Of a DNA stretch of 64,000 nt, positions 1 through 7,878 are shown piece by piece (positions within the stretch are counted from its first letter, which is position 1; each line of letters begins with the position of its first letter). The stretch lies in NCBI RefSeq assembly GCF_016908325.1, contig NZ_JAFBDR010000002.1, positions 124,001 to 188,000 on the forward strand, given 5' to 3'. The position numbers and the translations under genes are program-made. The notes below the pieces were generated by a model. It did no database searches. It was not told the origin of the DNA and saw only the letters and a program-made list of their open reading frames with translations. The stretch is from Aquibacillus albus. GTDB lineage: Bacteria; Bacillota; Bacilli; Bacillales; Amphibacillaceae.

Positions 1-39
1 GCCGGCAAGGGTTAAACTTAATAACCATTTTTTGTTCAA
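1..39 (-). CDS. Partial exported protein, N-terminus only
   Basis: Only the first 13 codons lie in the window; the gene continues beyond position 1. Read on the minus strand the peptide is MNKKWLLSLTLAG, two lysines followed by a hydrophobic stretch, as expected for the start of a signal peptide or lipoprotein leader. The ribosome site AAGGAG (about 46-51) is only 1-2 bases from the ATG at 43-45 but 7 bases from the TTG at 37-39, so TTG is preferred. Function cannot be assigned. Confidence 0.5.
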   Translation of the reverse strand, partial: MNKKWLLSLTLAG

Positions 40-204
40 TGTCATTCTCCTTCCTACCTTGTTGCAGGCTATTGTAACATCTATATGAACAGCCTGTACA
101 CCCACAAACATTTCGTATTAGACATTATTACAAGTTCTGTAATACGTCTATTCACTGTTATATAAGGCTCCCTATAAAGACAGAACTAAAAGTCTAACGA
201 AATA

Positions 205-230
205 TGTAAAAAGTGTGGAAAACCCCACAC
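205..230 (-). terminator. Rho-independent terminator after the 293-694 gene
   Basis: On the minus strand a GTGTGG/CCACAC stem (213-230) with a 6-base loop is followed by TTTTT. It lies about 60 bases downstream of the small membrane protein gene, beyond a family A repeat. Confidence 0.5.
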
Positions 231-245
231 ATAAAAAAGAGGCTC

Positions 246-291
246 TGTCCTCCCACCGCGGACAAATGTCCACGGGCGGGGTCAGACCCCT
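246..291 (+). repeat. Family A repeat, copy 1
   Basis: Full 46-bp copy: TGTCCTCC, GGACA-AA-TGTCC inverted arms, then the 13-bp palindrome GGGGTCAGACCCC followed by T. It ends 1 base before the stop codon of the minus-strand gene at 293-694. Confidence 0.9.
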
Positions 292-292
292 C

Positions 293-694
293 TCACTTTT
301 TTCTCTTCGTGAATTTTTTTATAAAATAAACCATGATTGCCATAACGATGTACATCATAAAAAACACGATAAATCCCCATAATCCGATTACTGCATCTGC
401 GAATTCCATATTCCCTCTATTGGTGATTGCCTGTTGAATTTCAATGGCAAATACTAAAACGACCATCACCGTAAAGGTATAGATGAAGGAAAAAATCGTG
501 ATTTTACCTCTTACATTTTCTAATAACTTAAAGCAGACGTATACAAATAGGAAAGTTATAATACCGATAAAGCCAATAATCCAAAAATGTAAATCTTTAT
601 CTGTAAGCTGTAAACCCATATAATTTGATAATTCCATTAATAAATCGTGTACTTCATTAACTACATCAGCCAACAACAATATTACTTCTTTCAC
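293..694 (-). CDS. Small multi-pass membrane protein, unknown function
   Basis: A protein of 133 residues with three or four predicted membrane segments: about 36-58 (WIIGFIGIITFLFVYVCF), 67-88 and 100-125. It has a charged N-terminal helix and a Lys/Arg-rich C-terminus (KKFTKRKK). The start is GTG at 692-694, preceded by GGAGGT with a 6-7 base spacer. I do not recognise a family. It stands alone between intergenic repeats, with family A copy 1 abutting its stop codon and a terminator-like hairpin beyond. Confidence 0.7.
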   Translation of the reverse strand: MKEVILLLADVVNEVHDLLMELSNYMGLQLTDKDLHFWIIGFIGIITFLFVYVCFKLLENVRGKITIFSFIYTFTVMVVLVFAIEIQQAITNRGNMEFADAVIGLWGFIVFFMMYIVMAIMVYFIKKFTKRKK

Positions 695-812
695 AGATAC
701 ACCTCCAGTACATAATGATTATACCCTACTTTACCGGAACCCTTATACTTTTCTTTTAACGTACAATACATCATATGAAAAAGCTGCCAAACGGTAGCAT
801 ATACAAACACAT

Positions 813-858
813 TGTCCTCCCACCGCGGACAAATGTCCACATAGGGGGTCAGACCCCT
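813..858 (+). repeat. Family A repeat, copy 2
   Basis: Full-length copy in the same orientation as copy 1, lying in an intergenic stretch and not touching a gene end. Confidence 0.85.
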
Positions 859-933
859 TTAACCTTAATCCAATGGAAAAAATTAACGTGATGTAAACAT
901 GAATATCAGCTTTTCTTTCAGTGACATTGGTGA

Positions 934-1061
934 TATACTATTCTAGCGATGAGCTGGTTTGCATAAGACGAGATTGACACGCCGTTTAGGCAATGCACTA
1001 TGTGGAGTGCTGTCTCTCGCCGCAATACGCGCAAAAAGACGTCCTATTGGGCGTCTTTTTT
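934..1061 (+). ncRNA. Candidate structured small RNA, unknown family
   Basis: A good -10 box (TATACT at 934-939) is followed by about 115 bases that fold well. The outer helix GAGA(970-973)/TCTC(1015-1018) continues into GACA(976-979)/TGTC(1011-1014). It encloses two hairpins, GCC(981-983)/GGC(989-991) and GCACT(995-999)/AGTGC(1006-1010), forming a three-way junction. A strong terminator follows (GACGTCC, loop TATT, GGGCGTC, TTTTTT; 1033-1061). No coding frame explains it and the nearest downstream gene is on the other strand. The -35 region is weak. No known RNA family was recognised. Confidence 0.45.
1033..1061 (+). terminator. Strong terminator of the candidate sRNA
   Basis: A 7-bp stem (1038-1044 with 1049-1055) with a 4-base loop, A-run on the left and T-run on the right, so it could work in both directions. 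Confidence 0.75.
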
Positions 1062-1098
1062 ATATTTATAGAAGACTAGTATAGTAACTAACTCCAAG

Positions 1099-1144
1099 TG
1101 TCCACCATATGAAGACAAATGTCTTTTTAGAGGGTCAGACCCCT
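1099..1144 (+). repeat. Family A repeat, copy 3 (degenerate)
   Basis: The 5' half has diverged (GAAGACAAATGTCTT in place of GGACAAATGTCC) but GGGTCAGACCCCT is kept. The TCA at 1135-1137 is the terminal stop codon of the decayed VanZ-like frame on the minus strand. Confidence 0.75.
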
Positions 1145-1560
1145 TTGAATCCGATTCTCTTCTTTATACAAAAAATTACAAGCAACATCACCATTGCCCC
1201 GGCTGAGTCAATCATTACACCGTTTATCGACGAAGTTCATCCTGGTACGATTGACTGGTGCCACTCGTCGAAAGAGGCATAGATTGTTGTAAAAAGCCAT
1301 GAAAAGAATTAAGCGAACTTAAATGAAGCAATCATCATATAAATAAAAAGAGCGAGCACCGCAAAAACAACCACATGCGCGGTCTTTCTTATCGTAAAAT
1401 TCATCTCACCAACATCCGGTTTTTGATCCTCCTGCACGACCTTTTTTTCAGTAGAATAATCCATTGCCTTTTCTGTCGTATTCGCCGTGCTTTGCCCAGT
1501 AAATTGTGGCATAGCAGTGAAAAAGGAAGATGACGATACACCATAGTACTGTTAACAATA
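1135..1560 (-). pseudogene. Decayed VanZ-family membrane protein
   Basis: A VanZ-like reading frame is recoverable on the minus strand but interrupted. An N-terminal piece WLLLTVLWCIVIFLF is in a different frame from the next piece (TAMPQFTGQST..., frameshift near 1520). Then come a second hydrophobic segment (HVVVFAVLALFIYMMI), an in-frame TAA (1309-1311), the typical VanZ block DEWHQSIVPG, an in-frame TGA where Arg is expected, and the last segment (GVMIDSAGAMVMLLVIF). The frame ends at the TGA supplied by repeat A copy 3. VanZ-family proteins are small membrane proteins named after a teicoplanin resistance gene. Three lesions make a functional product very unlikely. Confidence 0.7.
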
Positions 1561-1863
1561 ACCATTCTATCTATCATAACTTATTTATAATTTTATACTT
1601 TCATCTCTAAATGAAAAATGCACGACCGTTAATAAAAGGTCATGCCTAATGGTTGGAGTTTTTTTCAGTTATTTGTAAAGGTGGACCTGAAAAATCCCTA
1701 AAAAAAGAAGTTAATTACCACTGTATATAGGATAGTTAACTACCTTTGGATTTTCATAGATAGGATCTTTCTAGGATTTCTTTTAGCATTAATTTTCTAG
1801 TAGTCTCAACCTATTCCCGCATCCCAGTGTGATCAGCGGTACTTTAGGGCACTAGGGTAATTT
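1561..1863. other. Intergenic stretch with one hairpin
   Basis: The only structure noticed is a GCACGACC/GGTCATGC hairpin (about 1620-1646, one mismatch) followed about 14 bases later by a T-run. It could be a terminator on the plus strand. No coding frame or other motif was seen. Confidence 0.35.
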
Positions 1864-2201
1864 TTAAATAGAATTAACATGTTTCTTTTTAGAATTAATT
1901 TTCACCATCAGAAGTAAGCTGTTAATTTTCAATGAATTTCTTCCTACCTCTGTATATAGGAAAGTTGTATTTTTCTCTACCTTATCTAGTCTTGACTCAA
2001 TCCTATCAAGTCGATTCTCAACTTTTTCAAAACGGTTATCCACTTGCTCAAAGCGCTTGTCCATCTGGTCAAAACGGTTGTCCACTTGCTCAAAGCGTTT
2101 ATCCATACTATGACTAAGTTCTTTAATTGCTGCAATACTTCATTAAAGCCTGATTCCATTTCATCATCACCATCTTGCGTTTTTCGATTATAATCACACA
2201 A
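1864..2201 (-). pseudogene. Frameshifted coiled-coil protein with heptad DNA repeats
   Basis: The minus strand encodes a coiled-coil tail built from near-identical 7-residue units (MDKRFEQ, VDNRFDQ, MDKRFEQ, VDNRFEK, VENRLDR), reflected in 21-bp tandem repeats at about 2000-2106. Upstream, a start-like region (MESGFNEVLQQLKNL) lies in another frame and runs past the repeat out of register. The coiled-coil frame extends upstream only as SIAAIKELSHSMDKRF before a stop. The simplest reading is one gene broken by a frameshift near 2110-2130. The 80-residue coiled-coil frame on its own has no clear ribosome site. Function unknown. Confidence 0.5.
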
Positions 2202-2316
2202 TTTTTAATCCGAATGTTAGGTATAACTATTTTATCACACCCTTAAACTGCTATCTCTATTAAACTTAAATCAAAACATGGATTCTAACTTAGTAAAATA
2301 CTTGGGTACCAACCTA

Positions 2317-3849
2317 TCACTTGGCCACCACTGTTTTATTTTTACCAATTATTGAACGTCGCATTGTCATCGCTTCCCATAAAGCTTCATTTGTTATTTG
2401 CTCATCTCCATTCAAGTCAGAAATTGTTCGAGCTATTCTTAAAACCTTCATTTGAACTCTGGTACTCCAATTATATTTTGCTTGCCATTGATGAACCATT
2501 TTCTGTTGGTTAGAATCTAGATTTGAACCTTTAAGTAGAAATTCAGAGGCAACATTCGCATTTAACCTTTCATTACTGTACCTATCATATTGTCTAATCC
2601 GAGCATTTTCTACTCTCTTCCTAATTTGCTCTGATGACTCATTATACTTGATTGATTCCTTATCTATTGAGACAGCCTCTAAAGATAAAATCACGTCCAT
2701 TCGGTCTTGTATTGGCCCAGAAACACGGTTGGTGTACGACGAGATTTGTTTAGGCGTACAGGTACAATAAAAATACCTAGATCCCAAGTATCCACATGGA
2801 CAAGGGTTCATAGCTCCTAAAAGTAAAAACTGAGCTGGATACGTCACCGTTGAAGCAGCACGGCTTATCGTTACCTTTCCTGTTTCAATTGGCTGTCTTA
2901 ACATATCTAATGTACGTTTTGGAAACTCTGCCATCTCATCGAGAAACAAAACACCATGATGCGAAAGCGATATTTCTCCAGGCTTAGGGTAAGAACCACC
3001 ACCAATTAATGAAACAGCTGAGGATGAATGGTGAGGGTTTCTAAAAGGTGCTAAATGAAAACTTTCATTGGAAATCCCTGCGAGTTGATAAATACTCATG
3101 ACTTCAAATTGAGCATCTTGAGTTAAGGGAGGGAAGATAGAAGGAAATGTTTCAGCTAGCAAACTTTTCCCACACCCTGGTGGACCTGACATTAAAATAT
3201 TATGTCCCCCAGCAGCAGCGATTTCCAGTGCTCTCTTCGCTTTTTCATGTCCTAAAATGTGTTTAAAATCTTTATCATAAGAGGTTTCAGTTTGTTGTGA
3301 AGTTTTAGAAGAAGAGTCTTGTTTGAAAGATAAATAAGAGAGTTGACCTGATAAGGACTGTACCACTTCGTTTAGGGAGCGGACAAAACGAAGCTCCAAA
3401 CCTTGGATTTGCCTTAAAGGAAAGTTTTCCATCAAAGGTAAATACAAAATCTTAAAGCCTTCCTTTTTTGCTGCCAATATTGCAGGCAACATACCTTCTA
3501 CTGGCTTAATTGTCCCATCTAAAGAAAGCAAACCAAGAAAAGCAGCATCACTCGGAATTGGATAACGAATAAAATTCGCTGCCCTCATTACACCAATTGC
3601 TATTGCTAAATCAAAGATAGGACTATTCTTCCTTTGTTCAGCTGGAGACAAATTTATCACTACCTTTTGAGGGATATGACAATTATTAGCAAATAATGCT
3701 GACATTACTCGAACTTTTGCTTCTTTCACGGAAGCGTCTGGCAGACCGACAATGCTAACCCCACTCACACTAGGTATTAATTGAACTTCAACCTGGACAG
3801 GGTAACCCTCCATCCCTCTTAAACCAATACTAGAAACGATTGTTGCCAT
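2317..3849 (-). CDS. YifB/ComM family Mg-chelatase-like AAA+ ATPase
   Basis: A protein of 510 residues, the usual length for the family. Residues 1-170 form the ChlI-type N-domain (start MATIVSSIGLRGMEGYPV). The AAA+ core has Walker A GPPGCGKS near residue 221 and Walker B VLFLDEMAEF. It is followed by the family's Cys-rich segment (NPCPCGYLG, YFYCTCTPKQI) and a C-terminal Mg-chelatase lid. The proteobacterial homologue ComM is a hexameric helicase promoting branch migration during natural transformation; the Bacillus role is less clear. The start is supported by GAGGAGG 9 bases upstream. The gene stands alone. A perfect inverted repeat at 3870-3889, resembling a LexA box, lies just upstream. 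Confidence 0.92.
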   Translation of the reverse strand: MATIVSSIGLRGMEGYPVQVEVQLIPSVSGVSIVGLPDASVKEAKVRVMSALFANNCHIPQKVVINLSPAEQRKNSPIFDLAIAIGVMRAANFIRYPIPSDAAFLGLLSLDGTIKPVEGMLPAILAAKKEGFKILYLPLMENFPLRQIQGLELRFVRSLNEVVQSLSGQLSYLSFKQDSSSKTSQQTETSYDKDFKHILGHEKAKRALEIAAAGGHNILMSGPPGCGKSLLAETFPSIFPPLTQDAQFEVMSIYQLAGISNESFHLAPFRNPHHSSSAVSLIGGGSYPKPGEISLSHHGVLFLDEMAEFPKRTLDMLRQPIETGKVTISRAASTVTYPAQFLLLGAMNPCPCGYLGSRYFYCTCTPKQISSYTNRVSGPIQDRMDVILSLEAVSIDKESIKYNESSEQIRKRVENARIRQYDRYSNERLNANVASEFLLKGSNLDSNQQKMVHQWQAKYNWSTRVQMKVLRIARTISDLNGDEQITNEALWEAMTMRRSIIGKNKTVVAK

Positions 3850-3869
3850 TCAAATTCCTCCTCAACATA

Positions 3870-3889
3870 AACAGAACACTTGTTCTGTT
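3870..3889 (-). promoter_or_regulatory. LexA/DinR-like operator upstream of yifB-like gene
   Basis: Perfect 8-bp inverted arms AACAGAAC and GTTCTGTT with a 4-base spacer. The core GAAC-ACTT-GTTC fits the Gram-positive SOS box GAAC-N4-GTTC. It lies 21-40 bases upstream of the ATG, where a repressor would block transcription. Confidence 0.5.
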
Positions 3890-4135
3890 ATTAAAATATA
3901 GAATACAACCCTCCCTACTAATTGTCAAGTTTAAAATTAATAACAAAAAAGCAGGGAACTACTCGAATTTATTTCTCGCGTTGAAAAAGACTCCTGATAT
4001 TTTTGAATAATTTCATCCATGACAGTTTTCATAGAAATGTCAACGAAAATATATACATTTTTGATTTTAAAGAACAAGCCAGATTTGCTCATTTACATTT
4101 CACGGATACATGTGAATGGAGTGCTATTATAATAA

Positions 4136-4266
4136 AGAATACCGAGTGGCTATAACCACCCGGTATTCTAACTAATAGTTACCGTATAAAAAGCGATTGA
4201 CCCAATCTTTGATGTATTACAAGTAGTAGCTGTCCTATCTATTGATGATGGGACGGTTATTTTTTT
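4136..4266 (-). repeat. Family B element, copy B1
   Basis: Begins with an imperfect hairpin TACCGAGTGG/CCACCCGGTA (4136-4168), then a region containing TAAAAAGCGATTGACC and a second GTCC/GGAC element running into GGTTATTTTTTT (to 4266). The layout matches copies B3 and B4 but the middle has diverged. On the minus strand the upstream flank encodes a short tail FEMAFYESVIFIKK and a stop at the same place where B3 and B4 carry a short open tail. It may be the remnant of a small toxin gene and its RNA regulator. Confidence 0.45.
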
Positions 4267-4499
4267 ATGAAGATAACGCTTTCATAAAATGCCATTTCAA
4301 ATGGCGGCAATCTACTACCCCTCTGAAAAGGAAGGTGATTCACAAACAAAATTGTTATTTCCTTCGACGAAATTCGAGCGGCGCCCATACAATTTCAATT
4401 TTTCAAAAGAATTCAGCATTAATCTATTGTAATATAATCAATTTCTTGAAAACGGTAAGTTCTCTTATATGCTTTTTACGGGGAAAGAAAAAAGAAAAC
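4267..4499. other. Intergenic stretch without a recognised gene
   Basis: An open frame of 99 codons on the plus strand crosses this stretch, but it has no ribosome site, no recognisable family, and runs through a strong hairpin at its end. Apart from the short minus-strand tail attached to B1, nothing was recognised. Confidence 0.4.
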
Positions 4500-4546
4500 G
4501 GCCGCTGCTTAGAGCGAAACTGGAAAATCCACTCTAAGTAGCGGCC
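4500..4546. other. Long 15-bp stem-loop
   Basis: Arms GGCCGCTGCTTAGAG (4500-4514) and CTCTAAGTAGCGGCC (4532-4546) pair over 15 bp with one G-U, around a 17-base loop. There is no T-run directly after it, so it is not a typical terminator. It could be an IS or MITE end, or an RNA regulatory hairpin. Confidence 0.5.
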
Positions 4547-4693
4547 TATATGTAAAAGGGGGATAGTTCTAATATGGACAAAAAACCAAAAGAATATACT
4601 AGATTAGTAGATTAATTTTCAAAACCACGGTTTCTCTTATTGCTTCTAGCACTATGGCAAAATATAGTGATAAAACTGGAACCAATACACAAC

Positions 4694-4739
4694 TGTCCTC
4701 CCAACAAAGACAAATGTCCATATGAGGGGTCAGACCCCT
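4694..4739 (+). repeat. Family A repeat, copy 4
   Basis: Near full copy with CAACAAAGACAAATGTCC in the middle and an intact GGGGTCAGACCCC. It lies about 130 bases upstream of the diguanylate cyclase gene. Confidence 0.85.
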
Positions 4740-4867
4740 CCGACAATGTACCTATTAATCCCTGCTAAATAATTCCTGTTTTTGTAACTATTAGTGCTTA
4801 AAATATAGTATATTAGTACTATAGTTAGTGATTGTTCTGTATATATGTGTTGAAGGGGGGAGCATAC

Positions 4868-6421
4868 ATGGCTTGGGGTTCACCATATTTGTTATCTTTA
4901 TTTCTTTCGTTTGTGATAACGTTCGCATTATTTTTGTATAGTGTCCGTCAACGAACCGTTCCCGGAGCCATTCCGTTTGGATTGTTAATGTTATTAGGTT
5001 CCATCTGGTCGATCGGTTATGGATTTGAGATTGTTATTGTTTCCGTTCACGAAAAACTAGTTTTTAACAATATCAAACAACTTGCCATATACTTTTCACC
5101 AGTCATGTGGCTATTATTTGCCTGGGAATATACAGGAAGAAAGAGAATGAACAAAAAAAATGTACTTTTGCTCGCCGCTTACCCTATACTAATGACTGCT
5201 TTGATATGGACAAACGATTTTCACCACTTGGCTCGTCTGGATACTTTTGTTGTTACGAAAAATGGATTATCTCAAATTGAAGTAACAAGCTCATCCTTCT
5301 TTATGGTGTTTATGTTTTATAGCTTTGGTCTTTTATTACTAGCTTTATATTTCTTTCTTGAAGCCTTCCTCCGTCTTGCACCAAGATTTAAAAAACAACC
5401 ATTCTTTTTAATGCTCAGTTTGCTTGTACCAATCTTATCTCAGGTTATGGATCAATTGAACTTAAATCCTTTTGAACCATTTGATCTAACACCTGTAACA
5501 TTCGTTGTATGCGGGATATTCATTTTTTGGAGTATTTACTATCAAAAATTATTTACTATTTCACCGATTCCAAGAGATACATTAATTGAAAATCTTTTGG
5601 ACGGGGTGATCGTCATCGATGTAACATATAGAATAATTGATATAAACGATTATGCAAAAAACTTGCTCAAAGCACATGTGTTGAAAAAAAACGATGACCT
5701 ATTTGGTAGTGATATTAAATCTATATTACCACCTAATTCTCCTTTCTATGATTCTCTTACTTTCAAACACGTATTGGAGCGTGAAGTGGTGCTTGAGCTA
5801 GAAGGGGAAATGTGTTACTTCGTTTTAAAAACATTACCTTTAAAAAATGAATACCATACGGTAACCGGAGCACTTATTATTCTACATAATATTACTGAAC
5901 AAAAACTATTAGAAAAGGAATTGAAGATGCTAGCAACAATAGATGATTTAACTGGTATTTTGAATCGAAGGCATTTTCTCACGACTTCCAGCAAAATGTT
6001 AAAAAGTAATACAGATGAAATTGCCGTTCTCATGTTAGACATAGACAAATTTAAACAGATAAATGACTGTTATGGACATGATATTGGGGATAAAGTATTA
6101 CAATCTTTCACAGCAATATGTAAGGAGATTATTCAAAGGCACAAAGGCATTTTCGGTAGAATTGGTGGAGAAGAATTCGCAGCAACCATTCCAAAAGTTA
6201 GTTTAACCAAAGCAAACGAAATCGCTGAGGCCATACGTAAAGGGGTTGCCTCGAATAACGTGTTCATTAATGATGTGGACCAAATTTCAGTAACGACAAG
6301 TATTGGAATCTCAATTAAAGATTCAAACAATGCATCCATAGAGCAGTTGCTTAAACAAGCAGATGAAGCCTTATATCTAGCGAAGAATAAAAGAAATAGT
6401 GTGAAGCATTATAAAATATAA
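4868..6421 (+). CDS. Membrane sensor diguanylate cyclase (7TM-PAS-GGDEF)
   Basis: Makes cyclic di-GMP from two GTP. The start is ATG 4868, chosen because AGGGGGG lies 7 bases upstream; an in-frame ATG at 4832 has no such site. The product is 517 residues. Residues 1-215 hold seven hydrophobic segments resembling the N-terminal 7TM sensor of Gram-positive histidine kinases. A PAS domain spans about 230-340 and a GGDEF domain 355-517, with DDLTGILNRRHF and active-site motif GGEEF near residue 432. The usual inhibitory I-site RxxD is not present at its expected place (RHKG). There is no EAL or HD-GYP partner. The gene is alone, followed by a family C palindrome. Confidence 0.9.
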   Translation: MAWGSPYLLSLFLSFVITFALFLYSVRQRTVPGAIPFGLLMLLGSIWSIGYGFEIVIVSVHEKLVFNNIKQLAIYFSPVMWLLFAWEYTGRKRMNKKNVLLLAAYPILMTALIWTNDFHHLARLDTFVVTKNGLSQIEVTSSSFFMVFMFYSFGLLLLALYFFLEAFLRLAPRFKKQPFFLMLSLLVPILSQVMDQLNLNPFEPFDLTPVTFVVCGIFIFWSIYYQKLFTISPIPRDTLIENLLDGVIVIDVTYRIIDINDYAKNLLKAHVLKKNDDLFGSDIKSILPPNSPFYDSLTFKHVLEREVVLELEGEMCYFVLKTLPLKNEYHTVTGALIILHNITEQKLLEKELKMLATIDDLTGILNRRHFLTTSSKMLKSNTDEIAVLMLDIDKFKQINDCYGHDIGDKVLQSFTAICKEIIQRHKGIFGRIGGEEFAATIPKVSLTKANEIAEAIRKGVASNNVFINDVDQISVTTSIGISIKDSNNASIEQLLKQADEALYLAKNKRNSVKHYKI

Positions 6422-6447
6422 GCTAGTAAGTTTATTCCGTTAAAAAT

Positions 6448-6474
6448 GGGACAAGGAGCCTGTCCCCTTGTCCC
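6448..6474. repeat. Family C palindrome, copy 1
   Basis: GGGACAAGG and CCTTGTCCC arms around AGCCTGTCC, 27 bp, just after the diguanylate cyclase stop codon. Similar GGGACA-type palindromes lie at 9921 and 25188. Confidence 0.6.
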
Positions 6475-6497
6475 ACTCTCGGATGTAGATAGCCCCT

Positions 6498-6800
6498 TTA
6501 CGATATAGGATAATCTACAACAATGACGTCTTCGATAACCCCTTTTAAGGATTTAACAAAGTCTTGGTGAACTGGGTGAGGACCGTATTGCTTTAATGCT
6601 TCCTCATCTTCGAAGGTCACTCGTAGTCCTAGGGTATACCCTTGACCTCGTTCTTTTTCCTCCGTCACGTTTACCCCAGCAGTCAACTCAACAATCCCAG
6701 GAATAACTCCTTTAAAAGCTTTAAGCTTTCCTAGCAACTCCTCCTCTTTTTCTGCTGTTAAACTGTCGTTAAATTTAAAAAACACCATATGATCATACAT
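6498..6800 (-). CDS. Dabb (stress-responsive alpha-beta barrel) protein
   Basis: A protein of 100 residues when started at the ATG of MYDHMVFFKF, which is 9 bases from AAGAAGGG; two in-frame ATGs nearer the ribosome site are too close. It has the Dabb pattern: N-terminal HMVFFKF strand, a central GVNVTEEKERGQGYTLGLRVTFED block and the closing HPVHQDFVKSLKGVIEDVIVVDY. Dabb domains form dimeric ferredoxin-like barrels, and most have unknown substrates. It is the last gene of the minus-strand pair with the esterase upstream, but a family A repeat lies between them. Confidence 0.85.
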   Translation of the reverse strand: MYDHMVFFKFNDSLTAEKEEELLGKLKAFKGVIPGIVELTAGVNVTEEKERGQGYTLGLRVTFEDEEALKQYGPHPVHQDFVKSLKGVIEDVIVVDYPIS

Positions 6801-6832
6801 GTTCATCATCCCTTCTTAATTTTTATTGTATT

Positions 6833-6878
6833 TGTCCTCCACACACGGACATATGTCCACAGAGGGGGTCAGACCCCT
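6833..6878 (+). repeat. Family A repeat, copy 5
   Basis: Full copy (TGTCCTCCACACACGGAC...). Its TCA at 6869-6871 is the stop codon of the esterase gene on the minus strand, so the repeat supplies the last codons Gly-Val and the stop. Confidence 0.9.
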
Positions 6879-7696
6879 TTTTGGAAAACTTCGGCTAACC
6901 ATTGTTTGCATAGGTCTAACCATGTTGCGACATGGGCGTCAGCTAAGCGTTCGTCTGTTGCGGTCTCTGCTGTTGCTAGTGATAAGCCATGAACTCCTTT
7001 AGGGTAGATATGTAATTCGAAAGGCACATTTTCTTTTCGTAAACCTTGGGCAAAAAGGAGACTATTTTCAACAGGAACACTTTCATCCTCTACCGTATGC
7101 CAAAGAAAAGTAGGCGGGGTATTGGAACTTACGTGGTGTTCCAGTGACATATCATGCAACAGTTCAGTTTTAGCATGTTCGCCAAGCAAATTAGTATAAG
7201 AGCCTTGGTGAAGGTAGTCTCCCGAACTTATGACGGGATAGCTTAGAATAAGGGCATTCGGTTTATTTTTCCCAATTTCAATACCTTCCTTTTGTAAGTA
7301 AGTTTTATCCCAATGGACACCCAAACTTGCAGCAAGATGCCCTCCTGCAGAAAATCCGCACACAGCTATTTGGTCCGAATGAACATGCCAGCTCTCCGCA
7401 TTTTCACGAATAATACACATCGCCTGTGAAGCATCTAATAAAGGCTGCAAATGCATTTCTGGTTTTATCGTGTAGTAAAGAATGAAAGCGTGATATCCAG
7501 CTTCATTCCAAGCAATCGCAATTGGTTCTGCCTCCCGCTCCGAGAGAAATCCATATCCGCCACCTGGGCATATGAGAACCGCCGGCCTTTTCTTGTCCCC
7601 TTTTAATATATATGTCTCTAACTTTGGTTGGTTGGAAGGGTTTTCATTTTGATCTAGTTGGTCTCCAGTCCAAAGATCTATCACTATATTTTTCAC
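6869..7696 (-). CDS. Alpha/beta hydrolase, acetyl-esterase-like
   Basis: A protein of 275 residues with no signal peptide. The oxyanion region reads CPGGGYGFLSEREAEPIA, the nucleophile elbow is GFSAGGHLAASLG near residue 115, the acid probably lies in HTVEDESVPVENS, and the catalytic His is in PKGVHGLSLA. This layout fits the BD-FAE/Axe2-like group of carbohydrate acetyl esterases and related carboxylesterases; the true substrate is not known. The start is GTG 7694-7696 after GGGGGTGA. The C-terminus is formed by a family A repeat (last residues QKGV). Confidence 0.85.
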   Translation of the reverse strand: MKNIVIDLWTGDQLDQNENPSNQPKLETYILKGDKKRPAVLICPGGGYGFLSEREAEPIAIAWNEAGYHAFILYYTIKPEMHLQPLLDASQAMCIIRENAESWHVHSDQIAVCGFSAGGHLAASLGVHWDKTYLQKEGIEIGKNKPNALILSYPVISSGDYLHQGSYTNLLGEHAKTELLHDMSLEHHVSSNTPPTFLWHTVEDESVPVENSLLFAQGLRKENVPFELHIYPKGVHGLSLATAETATDERLADAHVATWLDLCKQWLAEVFQKGV

Positions 7697-7832
7697 GTAA
7701 TCACCCCCTTATCTGTTTATTATTCTATATTATAGTATGAATTGGAAACGATGTCATTTGTTACTTCTTTTCATTGATTCAAAGATTGATAACCTGGAGG
7801 ATAAACTTTAGTCAACCCCACCAGCTCCCGGC

Positions 7833-7878
7833 TGTCCTCCCAGCAAGGACAAATGTCCACAGGCGGGGTCAGACCCCT
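7833..7878 (+). repeat. Family A repeat, copy 6
   Basis: Full copy. Its last bases overlap the stop codon (CTA at 7877-7879, TAG on the minus strand) of the ion-channel-like gene. Confidence 0.9.

Noticed and set aside
946-1061. Fluoride (crcB) or other known riboswitch
   Set aside because: GCGATGAG at 948-955 recalls the fluoride motif, but the pairing P1 arm and the complementary pseudoknot strand are absent and no crcB gene follows.
1309-1512. Intact 67-residue membrane protein
   Set aside because: The frame is the middle of a VanZ gene; matching VanZ blocks continue past its stop codon in the same frame, and upstream in another frame.
1932-2117. Plus-strand ORF opposite the coiled-coil repeats
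   Set aside because: It is the antisense reading of tandem repeats; composition is an artefact of the repeat.
4242-4541. 99-codon plus-strand ORF
   Set aside because: No ribosome site at a useful distance, no family look, and it runs through family B and a long hairpin.
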